Shown piece after piece: positions 1 to 6,780 of a stretch of 15,186 nt of DNA; position 1 is the first letter of the stretch; every line of letters starts with the position of its first letter. The translations under genes and the position numbers were made by a program. Below the pieces are notes generated by a model that had not been told where the DNA came from, searched no databases, and saw nothing but the letters and a program-made list of their open reading frames with translations. Source of the stretch: Chthoniobacterales bacterium (lineage in GTDB: Bacteria > Verrucomicrobiota > Verrucomicrobiia > Chthoniobacterales > UBA10450); assembly GCA_013812515.1 (NCBI GenBank), contig JACCTI010000346.1, positions 1 to 15,186 of the forward strand, read 5' to 3'.

Positions 1-746
1 CCAAGGTCGTGCTGTTCGTGAGCTCCTTGATTTCGACTTTTACGTCCTGCGGAACAGCGGGCGCGAGCGCGAGCGAGCCCAGGGCTGCGGCATTCACGCG
101 AGCGACGTTCGCGATGTATTCGAAGTCGCAGAACTCCGGCAGATCACCCATCTGCACGCCGTTCTCGCTCGCGAAGATCCTGATGTTGATGCCGGAAGTC
201 CTCGTTAGGCTCAGTCAACCGCACGGCCGGAAAGCCTGCGTCGAGGAAGGGCGAGTGATCGCCACCGCGAAGATAACGATCACGCCGATAGACGATGTTT
301 ACCGTCATTCCGCTGACATGTTTTTCCGCCGTCGTCTTGATGAAACGGGCCAGCTCCCGGGCCGGGCTGTTCTCGCCGCCGGTCTGAAGGGTCGTGCGCA
401 TGGAATCAGTCAGTTGGCGCAACGGCGGCACACCTTCGGCGAACAATCGCACATGCTTATTGTCGATCGTGCCATCTTCCGCGTGCGAACTGCCGATGAT
501 GTCGAATTCAGATTGAATCCAGCGCCGCGCCGCGCCGATGCCGCGCGTCTCAGTCCTTGCATCCGAAAGCGTGTGACGCGTGCCGAAGCTCACCAGCTTG
601 CGGACTGTCGCTTCGATATTCTTTGGCGAAATCTCGCGCAACGTTTCCGTAATTTGCGCGTTCGGCGTAAGGTCAGTGGGTTCTGGAGCTGCGTGCGAAG
701 CGGAAAGAGCAGCCGCGACGCAAACGAGAACCACGATTCTGCGCAT
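1..746 (-). pseudogene. Damaged M28-family zinc aminopeptidase, 3' end beyond window
   Basis: The reading frame starts at ATG 746 with a hydrophobic signal-peptide-like N terminus (residues 3-20), so the ancestral product was probably exported. GGAGGTG lies 11 nt upstream. Residues 48-80 resemble the segment before the catalytic core of M28 peptidases. At residue 82 (nt 501-503) the text jumps directly to the IIGSS segment that normally lies about 140 residues further on. Ligands equivalent to D82 and H164 (GGDHSPF) remain. The HxD, DD and EE stretches that supply the other zinc ligands and the general base are absent. A second lesion lies near 165-176. After FRHQHQD the frame goes to a stop at 144-146, but the conserved tail (ENGVQ, GDLPEFCDF) continues in another frame to the window edge. 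Loss of one CG from a CGCG run explains this. The gene is last in an operon with the aldolase, 8 bp downstream. Function is very likely lost. Family assignment is firm; whether the central deletion is real or an assembly collapse is open. Confidence 0.8.
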
Positions 747-754
747 CTCTATGT

Positions 755-1792
755 CTACACCTCCTGCAGCGCTTTCACATCCCCGACAAATGCATCGAGC
801 GTGCTGCGTTGCACCGCCCAGGAACACATCAGCCGATAGATGTCGGGTTCGAGGAACTTGTAGAAGTGCCAGCCACGCGCGTGCAGTTGCCTAACGAGCT
901 GCTCCGGCATGCGCAAAAAGATCGCATTCGCTTCGCGCGCGAATGCCGGCTCGAAATTCGCGTTTTCGCGCAGCTTCGCCATGAGATAGGCGGCGGACTC
1001 ATTCGCCTGCTGCGCATTCCGGAGCCAGGCACCATCCCTTAGCAGCGCGGCCCACGGTGCGGCCAGAAACCGCATCTTCGAAGCGAGCTGTCCGGCCTGT
1101 TTCGCGCGGTAGTCGAACTCCTGCGCCAGTTCCTTTTGGAAGAAGACCACCAGCTCTCCGCCACTCGTGCCGTTTTTCGTTCCGCCGAAGCAAAGAACAT
1201 CTAGTCCAAGCTGCCATGTGATCTCCTTGGGCGCGCAGCCTAACGAGGCAATCGCATTCGCGAAGCGCGCCCCATCCATGTGGAAAAAGAGCGAACGCGC
1301 GCGCGCAAACTCCGCGAGGACGCCGAGCTCATCGCGCGTGTAGACCGTCCCCAGCTCCGTTGATTGCGTGACGCTGATGACCCGCGGCTTCGGCGAATGC
1401 AGCTCACGCTGCTTCAGCAGCGTCGCTTCCATGTTATCCAGGTTGAGCTTCCCGTTTGCGCCAGGAACCGGCAGCAACTTCGATCCGCCCGAGAGAAACT
1501 CCGGACCGCCGCATTCGTCCATTTCGATGTGCGAGTGCTCATGACAAACGACGCTGTGAAACGGCCGGCAGAGTTGCGCGAGCGCGAGTCCATTCGCCGC
1601 CGTGCCATTGAAGACAATGAAGACTTCGCAGTCGGTCTCGAATAATTCGCGCACCAGATCGCAGACGCGCCGCGTCCACTTGTCCTCCCCGTAAGAGGCC
1701 TCGACTCCGGCGTTGGCCTCTTCGAGAGCACGCCACGCTTCGGGAGCCATTCCCGCTGTGTTATCGCTCGCCAGTTCGAATCGATGTGCCAT
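755..1792 (-). CDS. L-threonine aldolase / beta-eliminating lyase family PLP enzyme
   Basis: The product is 345 aa from ATG 1792, close to the usual length of fold-type I threonine aldolases, which split L-threonine or allo-threonine into glycine and acetaldehyde in the cytoplasm. Visible signatures are SDNTAGM (9-15), EASYGED (31-37), the phosphate-binding FNGTAAN (61-67), HEHSHI (84-89), the cofactor aspartate in HMDGAR (D173) and the Schiff-base lysine in FGGTKNG (K206). An upstream TTG-type extension of the frame would run through an inverted-repeat element and has no family similarity, so I chose ATG 1792, which leads straight into the conserved N terminus. No Shine-Dalgarno is visible. 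The repeat element ends 7 bp upstream of the start codon. The stop codon overlaps the ribosome-binding site of the downstream M28 gene, so the two were probably cotranscribed. Substrate specificity (threonine, allo-threonine or another beta-hydroxy amino acid) cannot be read from the sequence. Confidence 0.9.
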   Translation of the reverse strand: MAHRFELASDNTAGMAPEAWRALEEANAGVEASYGEDKWTRRVCDLVRELFETDCEVFIVFNGTAANGLALAQLCRPFHSVVCHEHSHIEMDECGGPEFLSGGSKLLPVPGANGKLNLDNMEATLLKQRELHSPKPRVISVTQSTELGTVYTRDELGVLAEFARARSLFFHMDGARFANAIASLGCAPKEITWQLGLDVLCFGGTKNGTSGGELVVFFQKELAQEFDYRAKQAGQLASKMRFLAAPWAALLRDGAWLRNAQQANESAAYLMAKLRENANFEPAFAREANAIFLRMPEQLVRQLHARGWHFYKFLEPDIYRLMCSWAVQRSTLDAFVGDVKALQEV

Positions 1793-1799
1793 GCGGGAT

Positions 1800-1901
1800 T
1801 GTAGAGGCGCTTGCGTCAAGCGCCGGAGTATTTCGGCGGCCCAAAGGAGTAACGGGACGGACTTTATGCCCGGAAAGGCGTTTGGCACAAACGCCTCTAC
1901 A
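1800..1901. repeat. Inverted-repeat element, copy 1 (MITE/REP-like)
   Basis: This is a 102-bp element bounded by 14-bp inverted ends of the form TGTAGAGGYGYTTG (1800-1813, and the complement at 1888-1901). Each end is also a small hairpin: GGCGCTTG-CGT-CAAGCGCC at 1806-1824 and GGCGTTTG-GCA-CAAACGCC at 1877-1895. The interior has no coding signal. A second copy with the same ends lies at 11745-11872. The element sits between the aldolase start and a possible small membrane-protein gene, whose TAG stop lies inside the right end. The left end plus flank spells TACAAT on the minus strand (1803..1798), five bases before the aldolase ATG, and might serve as a -10 element, though no -35 is evident. 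Confidence 0.85.
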
Positions 1902-2049
1902 CGGCGCGCAATGAACCGCCTCTAGCTGCTCCTCCACCCTTTGTGCAACCACGCAGGAGAAAGAACAGGAGGAGAACGGGAAGCGGAATGCCCAAAAAGC
2001 CAAAGGAGCATATAGCCCATCGCGCCCTGCTCACCGTCTCCTGATTCAT
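1897..2049 (-). CDS. Possible 50-aa single-pass membrane peptide
   Basis: I do not recognise this ORF. From ATG 2049 it encodes 50 aa: a short polar, basic N terminus (NQETVSRARW), one hydrophobic segment of about 20 residues (about 12-31, rich in L, F, I and P), then RGCTKGGG and a glycine- and arginine-rich tail. The layout fits a small inner-membrane protein. It is codirectional with the aldolase. Its TAG stop is formed by the TGTAGAGG end of the repeat element, so the natural C terminus may have been replaced when the element inserted. There is no clear Shine-Dalgarno. With only 50 codons and no family match, this could be chance. Confidence 0.35.
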   Translation of the reverse strand: MNQETVSRARWAICSFGFLGIPLPVLLLFFLLRGCTKGGGAARGGSLRAV

Positions 2050-2151
2050 TCTTGATAACGAATCACCCGTGTCACTAATCACCTCGGAAGCGGAGTTTCG
2101 GCTGATCGCCTGCTGCGCGGCATATCTGTGCGCGAGGCGCGGGGATGGCCT

Positions 2152-2180
2152 TTGCCGAATGCGGAGCCCCGCAGTAAGAT
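2152..2180 (+). promoter_or_regulatory. Candidate sigma70-type promoter of putA
   Basis: TTGCCG (2152-2157) and TAAGAT (2175-2180) are separated by exactly 17 bp. Only six bases lie between the -10 and the putA ATG at 2187, so a start of transcription seven bases downstream would fall on the ATG and give a leaderless mRNA. Assignment is by pattern only. Confidence 0.4.
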
Positions 2181-2186
2181 CGCCGC

Positions 2187-5100
2187 ATGAGTCCTCTGCA
2201 AACGGCAACCGAGCGGCGTGGCGAGCAGATTTTCGATCTGGTTGATCGCCACCCTGAATCCATTTTCAGCAAGGCCGGTTTTTATCAGCGCATGATGGCG
2301 CTCTCGATGCGAGACGAAACATTCAAGGTGCAGATGTTCCGCTTCGTAGACGTGCTCGCATCGCTCCAGCATTCGGGGGAGATCGTTCGCCATCTCGACG
2401 AATATTTCCGCGAGATGCGCAACGGCTTCGCGCCGCTCCTGCAAACCGGCGTGCGCGCGGCGAAGATCGCGCCCTGGTTCTCGAGCTGGGTTCTGCGCTG
2501 GAACGTCTCCGGCATGGCGCGGCAGTTCATCTCGGGCCGGAACCCGGAAGACGCGATGAAGACCCTGCGCAAAGGACGCAAGAACCGCATTGGGTTTACC
2601 GTTGACTTGTTAGGCGAAGCGGTCGTGAGCGAACAGGAGGCGCACGAGTACGGCGTTCGTTGCCTGGAGTTACTGGAAGGACTCGCGGCGCAGACCAGAG
2701 GCTGGACCGATCCGCTCGGCCGAAACGCCGAACTGTTCCCGGTCGTGAACCTCTCGGTCAAAATCTCGGCGCTCTACTCGCAAATGAACCCGGCGGATCC
2801 AGAGGACGCGATCGAGCATCTCGCGCCGAAGCTGCGCCCGATTCTGCGACGCGCGCGCGAGCTCGGAGCCTTCGTGAATTTCGATATGGAGAGCTACGCG
2901 CATAAGAACTCCACCCTGGAGCTCTTCAAACGTCTCTTCACCGAAGCGGAGTTTAAGGATTGGCCGCACGCGGGCATTGTCGTGCAAGCCTACCTGCGGG
3001 ATGCGGAGAAGGACCTGCGCGACTTGATCGCCTGGGCTCGCGAGCGTGGCACCCGTTTCACAATCCGGCTCGTGAAGGGGGCCTACTGGGATTACGAGAA
3101 GATCAAGGCCGCGCAGAACGGCTGGCCTTGTCCGGTCTGGCTTCAGAAGCCGGAGAGCGACGAAAATTTCGAGGTTTGCACGCGCGTCCTGCTCGAGAAC
3201 GAAGACATCGTCACGGCCGCGTTCGGCTCGCATAACGTCCGAAGCATCGCGTACGCCCAAGCGCTCGCGGAGCAGATGGGCATCGACCAGAGCCGGTTCG
3301 AGTTTCAGCTCCTCTACGGGATGGCTGGGCCGGTCAAGCGCGCGCTCGTCGAGACGGGCTATCGCGTGCGCGAATACTGCCCGGTCGGCGAGTTGCTCCC
3401 CGGCATGGCATATCTCGTCCGGCGCTTGCTCGAGAACACGTCGAACGAAGGGTTCTTGCGCGCGAAGTTTTCCGATAACGCTTCGGCTGCGCAGCTCCTG
3501 CGTGACCCATCATCGCTCGTTTCCCATCGGGTGCGCGGAGTCGAAGAAGTGGAGCCGGACGGACGGCTATATCTCGATGGTCATTCCGATCATTCGCGGA
3601 ACGGCGCCGCTTCGCGCGACACGCCTCCCGGCGACACGTACGAAAACGCGCCGCTCGCAAACTTCGTTCACAAGGAGACGCAAGAGCGAATGCGCACCGC
3701 CTTGCGCGAAGTCCGCGCCCGCTTCGGCCAGCAATATCCGCTCGTCATCAACGGCCAGAAGGTCACGACCGGGAAGTTCATCCCATCACTGAACCCAAGC
3801 ATGCCGACGGAGATCGTCGGCCAGGTCGCTGAAGCCGGCATCCCGGAAGCCGAAGCAGCGGTCAAGGCGGCGCGCGACGCTTTCAAAAATTGGTGCCGCG
3901 TGAGCGTCGATCATCGCGCGCAATTGCTGGAGCGCGTCGCGGCGATCATGGATCGCCGCCGCTTCGAACTCTCCGCGGTTGAAGTTTACGAAGTAGGCAA
4001 ACCCTGGGCGGAAGCTGATGGCGACATCCGCGAGGCGATCGATTTCCTGCTCTTTTACGCGCAGCAGATGCGGATCATGGGCCGGCCGAAGCTCACCCAG
4101 CACGTCCTTGGCGAAGAAAGCTATCAGCACTACTGGCCCCGCGGTGTCGCGCTCGTGGTTGCGCCGTGGAATTTTCCGATTGCCATCATGTGCGGAATGG
4201 TGTCGGCCGCGATCGTCACCGGCAACACCGTTATTATGAAGCCGGCCGAGCCATCCGCGGTCACCGGTGCGCTGCTCATGGAAATGTTTGAGGAAGCTGG
4301 TGTGCCACCCGGCGTCCTTAATTTCCTCCCGGGCCATGGCTCAGTCATCGGCGCGCATCTCGTCGATCACCCGGACGTAGAGATGATCGCCTTCACCGGC
4401 TCGCGCGAAGTCGGTTTGAGAATTTGGGAATCAGCCGGGAGAACCCGGCCCGGCCAGCGCGAATTGAAGCGCGTCGTCTGTGAAATGGGCGGGAAGAACG
4501 GGGTCATCGTCGATTCCGACGCCGATCTCGATGAAGCGATCATCGATACCGTTTACTCCGCCTTCGGCTATCAAGGTCAAAAATGCTCCGCCTGCTCACG
4601 CTTGATCGTGCTCGAAGCAAATTATGATCGCGTGCTGGAACGGCTCATCGCCGCGACCGCGAGCTTGCGGGTGGGAAATCCGGAGACGCCGGGGATCACG
4701 GTTGGCCCTGTGATCGATGAAAAGTCCTACCAGCGAATTCAGGAGCGAATTTCGCAAGGCATGACCGAAGCGACGCTCGCTTATCAGGCGAAGGATCTAC
4801 CGCCTCAAGGTTACTTCATCCCGCCGACGATCTTCACGGACGTGAAGGTCGATTCGAAACTGGCGAAGAGCGAGATCTTCGGCCCGGTGCTCAGCGTCTT
4901 GAAAGCGCGCGACCTCGCTCATGCCATCGAGATCGCGAACAGCACTGAATACGCGCTGACCGCTGGCTTCTTTTCGCGGAGTCCCGCGAATATTGAGCGC
5001 GTCAAAGCGGAGATGGAAGCGGGCAACGTTTACATCAATCGCTCCTGCACCGGCGCAGTGGTTGGCCGCCATCCATTCGGCGGCTTCAAGATGAGTGGTG

Positions 5101-5252
5101 GCGGCACGAAAGCCGGCGGCTCCGATTACCTGCTGAACTTCCTCGTCCCGCGCGTCGTGACCGAAAACATTATGCGCCACGGCTTCGCGCCCGAAACCAC
5201 GCCAAAGTATCGAGCGGAGTTCGCGGTCGCAAATAGCACACGTGTCCGATAA
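2187..5252 (+). CDS. putA: Bifunctional proline dehydrogenase / L-glutamate-gamma-semialdehyde dehydrogenase (PutA)
   Basis: This 1021-aa enzyme oxidises proline to glutamate. An N-terminal FAD-dependent proline dehydrogenase barrel makes P5C, and a C-terminal NAD-dependent aldehyde dehydrogenase oxidises its open form. The barrel covers about residues 130-440, with RLVKGAYWD (294-302) and the proline-site residues Y397, R412 and R413 in the REYCPVGELLPG...YLVRRLLENTSN stretch (Y540, R555 and R556 in E. coli PutA). The dehydrogenase half covers about 500-985, with PWNFP (660-664), GSREVG (738-743), the general base E766 in CEMGGKN, the catalytic C800 in GQKCSAC, and EIFGPV (896-901). The length fits the short PutA class, which lacks the N-terminal DNA-binding repressor domain, so autoregulation is not expected. 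Residues about 455-495 form a low-complexity linker. ATG 2187 is the first in-frame start and lies just after a promoter-like sequence. The gene is complete, with no lesions. Confidence 0.97.
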   Translation: MSPLQTATERRGEQIFDLVDRHPESIFSKAGFYQRMMALSMRDETFKVQMFRFVDVLASLQHSGEIVRHLDEYFREMRNGFAPLLQTGVRAAKIAPWFSSWVLRWNVSGMARQFISGRNPEDAMKTLRKGRKNRIGFTVDLLGEAVVSEQEAHEYGVRCLELLEGLAAQTRGWTDPLGRNAELFPVVNLSVKISALYSQMNPADPEDAIEHLAPKLRPILRRARELGAFVNFDMESYAHKNSTLELFKRLFTEAEFKDWPHAGIVVQAYLRDAEKDLRDLIAWARERGTRFTIRLVKGAYWDYEKIKAAQNGWPCPVWLQKPESDENFEVCTRVLLENEDIVTAAFGSHNVRSIAYAQALAEQMGIDQSRFEFQLLYGMAGPVKRALVETGYRVREYCPVGELLPGMAYLVRRLLENTSNEGFLRAKFSDNASAAQLLRDPSSLVSHRVRGVEEVEPDGRLYLDGHSDHSRNGAASRDTPPGDTYENAPLANFVHKETQERMRTALREVRARFGQQYPLVINGQKVTTGKFIPSLNPSMPTEIVGQVAEAGIPEAEAAVKAARDAFKNWCRVSVDHRAQLLERVAAIMDRRRFELSAVEVYEVGKPWAEADGDIREAIDFLLFYAQQMRIMGRPKLTQHVLGEESYQHYWPRGVALVVAPWNFPIAIMCGMVSAAIVTGNTVIMKPAEPSAVTGALLMEMFEEAGVPPGVLNFLPGHGSVIGAHLVDHPDVEMIAFTGSREVGLRIWESAGRTRPGQRELKRVVCEMGGKNGVIVDSDADLDEAIIDTVYSAFGYQGQKCSACSRLIVLEANYDRVLERLIAATASLRVGNPETPGITVGPVIDEKSYQRIQERISQGMTEATLAYQAKDLPPQGYFIPPTIFTDVKVDSKLAKSEIFGPVLSVLKARDLAHAIEIANSTEYALTAGFFSRSPANIERVKAEMEAGNVYINRSCTGAVVGRHPFGGFKMSGGGTKAGGSDYLLNFLVPRVVTENIMRHGFAPETTPKYRAEFAVANSTRVR

Positions 5253-5263
5253 GCTAAAGGGCC

Positions 5264-5473
5264 GTGTCGAATCTGGATGAGACGAAACTGGACCGTAGCC
5301 ATTTCTCCGTCCTCGCGCTCGGTGAGTGCGATGAAAAAGAATACTGGCTGAGCAAATTGCCCGAGGAGCGTTGGGAAGCGATCGAGCTTTTGCGGCAGAT
5401 GATGTATGGCTACGATCCGGCTCGCGCCCGACTTCAAAGAGTTCTTACGGTTGCTGCGCTCGGCGAGGATTGA
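5264..5473 (+). CDS. Conserved small protein preceding a nucleotidyltransferase (TA-like partner)
   Basis: This is a 69-aa acidic protein from GTG 5264, 11 bp after the putA stop, with a weak AAAGG just upstream. It contains DRSHFSVL near residue 10, a charged middle (EYWLSKLPEERWEAIELLRQ) predicted to be helical, and MYGYDP...RLQRVL near the end. From memory, small proteins of this type commonly sit directly upstream of DUF6036-like nucleotidyltransferases. Here too the 3' end overlaps the start of such a gene (5406-5473) in another frame. The overlap and pairing recall two-gene toxin-antitoxin modules, but no activity can be inferred. The ORF itself is intact although its partner is interrupted, so it may be a leftover. 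Confidence 0.7.
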   Translation: MSNLDETKLDRSHFSVLALGECDEKEYWLSKLPEERWEAIELLRQMMYGYDPARARLQRVLTVAALGED

Positions 5474-5855
5474 GTATCTGCTCGTTGGCGGATACGCCGT
5501 CGGGCACTACGGCTATCCGCGCGCCACCGGCGATCTCGATATCTGGGTCGCGATCCACGAGGAGAATGGCGTCCGACTCGTGAAAACTTTGCGCGAGTTC
5601 GGTTTCGATGTAGCGGCGCTCCGGCCTGAACTGTCCTAGGAGCCCGGGCATGTAGTGCGGATGGGTATTCCGCCTGTCCGGCTGGAAATCCTCACGTCGA
5701 TAGACGGCGTTGATTTCGCGGAATGTTACCTGCGTCGGAGCACAGAGGAAGTGGATGGGATACCGGTGGATATCATCAGCCTCGAAGACCTGAAAACTAA
5801 CAAGCGGGCTGCGGGCCGTAATCAAGACCTAAACGATCTGGACCATCTCCCATAA
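5406..5855 (+). pseudogene. DUF6036-type nucleotidyltransferase interrupted by an in-frame amber stop
   Basis: Two stretches in the same frame together make one ~149-codon protein of the minimal nucleotidyltransferase-fold family. Residues 1-77 contain DFKEFLRLL, the GG signature LVGGYAVGHYGYPRAT and the catalytic-type acidic pair GDLDIW. After a TAG at 5637-5639 the frame resumes as EPGHVVRMGIPPVRLEILTS and continues through EECY-like and ISLEDLKTNKRA motifs to DLNDLDHLP and the stop at 5853-5855. Relatives usually have two hydrophobic residues where this gene has serine plus stop. Either two substitutions or a compensating deletion and insertion in CTGTCCTAGGAG would explain it. The upstream 69-aa gene overlaps its start by 68 nt. 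A truncated N-terminal product (77 aa) with the intact acidic pair could still be made, but the usual reading is a pseudogene. Confidence 0.75.
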
Positions 5856-6157
5856 ATCAGACAGTTTTGTGGGCCCGAGTTTGCTGTCGAATACATCTTG
5901 CCCCACACGGCGGCGCTAAAGAATCACCCGCCAGAAACCAAACAGGGTGGCTGTTTAGACCAGATCGATCCACCATTCCTCCGGGGTGCGACGCGGCGCA
6001 AAGTTGGCGGCTCGGGTTATTTCTGCAACGCTCCTGCTGCGCGTCGCGCAAAATGTCGCGCGTTGCCGCTTCGCTGCGGAGTTCACGCCGACTTATCGCG
6101 CGGAGTTCGGCGTCAGAACCTCGAACGCAACCAGACCCTCCTGGAAAGTGGTAAACG
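5856..6157. other. About 300 bp with no recognised gene
   Basis: Several overlapping ORFs of 60-95 codons cross this stretch on both strands, but none shows a familiar motif, a convincing start or codon use like that of its neighbours. Arginine- and alanine-rich translations are typical of shadow frames in GC-rich DNA. No tRNA fold, strong hairpin or tandem repeat was seen. It may be eroded coding DNA, given that both neighbours are pseudogenes. Confidence 0.5.
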
Positions 6158-6417
6158 CTAGAAAACGGGCGACGAGTCGATCAGTGAGATTGCCCGTGGT
6201 CTCTTGAGCAGGCCTTGGATCGACAGATCCTCGTTCAAGTCGGGCCAGTGCAAACCAAGGGGGGGATTTCGATATGGTTCAGCTGTTCCGAAAAGCCGCG
6301 CGCCAGTCGGGGATTTTCCGCGACGGGAAAACGGATTTCAGTGCCGCCTGCCATCGAAACGATAATCTCCCCGTCTGAGAACAGCGCGTCGCGTGCCGAA
6401 TCCAGCAAGGTGCTCAT
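6158..6417 (-). pseudogene. DUF2442-domain gene broken by a frameshift
   Basis: From ATG 6417 the minus strand reads MSTLLDSARDALFSDGEIIV, then SMAGGTEIRFPVAENPRLARG and LNHIEI, the usual first half of DUF2442 proteins. At a run of seven C (complement of 6259-6265) followed by TTGG the frame is lost and stops at 6235. The expected second half is present in the next frame: GLHWPDLNEDLSIQGLL, ending at a TAG at 6158-6160. One missing base in or beside the homopolymer explains the break. DUF2442 proteins are small, of unknown biochemical function, and are often encoded directly after a DUF4160 gene, as here. The start overlaps the end of that upstream gene. A sequencing error in the homopolymer is possible for this lesion alone, but the neighbouring gene has several more. 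Confidence 0.75.
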
Positions 6418-6644
6418 GGCACTTCTGGATTATAAGCACTCGGTGCTCCTCGGCCAACATCTGTGCCTTGGCCAGTTCGTTGACCCTGAGGCCGACTGAT
6501 TCGCGGAAGTTGCACCTTTTGGCTAATCTCGAACACCGCTTCGCCGCCGCCATACCGAACGTGACATGGATCGGTGCATGTTCATTCTATAGAAGAAGAA
6601 TCGGAAACCGTCTTTCTCGAGACCTTTGGCACCTCGCTATGCAT
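6338..6644 (-). pseudogene. DUF4160-domain gene degraded by several frameshifts
   Basis: A GGAGG at 6660..6656 lies 11 nt before ATG 6644, and GTG 6632 starts MPKVSRK, the typical N terminus. Fragments of one DUF4160 protein then appear in order but in changing frames: DGFRFFFY, NEHAPIHV, HVRYGGGEAVFEI, and REySVGL-like RESVGLRVNELAKAQMLAEE with HRVLIIQKCHEH, which is the conserved C terminus. At least three, probably four, frame changes are needed, so the gene is dead. Only the last fragment is visible as an ordinary ORF (to 6338). The real C terminus was probably near 6405, overlapping the DUF2442 start. The pair sits antisense to the upstream flank of rsmI. Function of the family is unknown; DUF4160/DUF2442 pairs are often discussed as toxin-antitoxin-like, which is not shown here. 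Confidence 0.75.
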
Positions 6645-6780
6645 ATGCGGTGAGTCCTCCCTTGTCGAAGGTCAAGGGATCTGCACCGAGGCGCCATTCA
6701 GCGTTCCCTACCGCATGGAATACAGCAAAACGCTCGCCCAAAGCGATAGCGCAAGGACACCTCTCATTGCATGCTGCCGA

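Noticed and set aside
9..839. 276-codon plus-strand ORF over the left edge
   Set aside because: It runs antisense to the M28 gene and the end of the aldolase gene, which have clear family motifs. The translation is arginine- and alanine-rich with no recognisable domain.
2670..3260. 196-codon minus-strand ORF inside putA
   Set aside because: It is a shadow frame of an unquestionable PutA reading frame. Long antisense frames are common in GC-rich genes.
6085..6114. 30-bp resemblance to the 3' end of putA (5199-5228), translating to TPxYRAEF in both
   Set aside because: Only 24 of 30 bases match, no similarity continues on either side, and the word is built from locally common GC-rich triplets. 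It is too short to claim a duplication.
5867..6161. Overlapping 60-95 codon ORFs on both strands between the two pseudogene modules
   Set aside because: They are mutually overlapping, have no motifs, and carry arginine-rich compositions typical of non-coding frames. They were recorded as an unassigned stretch instead.
6574..6780. N-terminal extension of the rsmI frame by 69 codons
   Set aside because: The extension has no similarity to RsmI and lies over the DUF4160 pseudogene. The conserved N terminus begins at ATG 6781.
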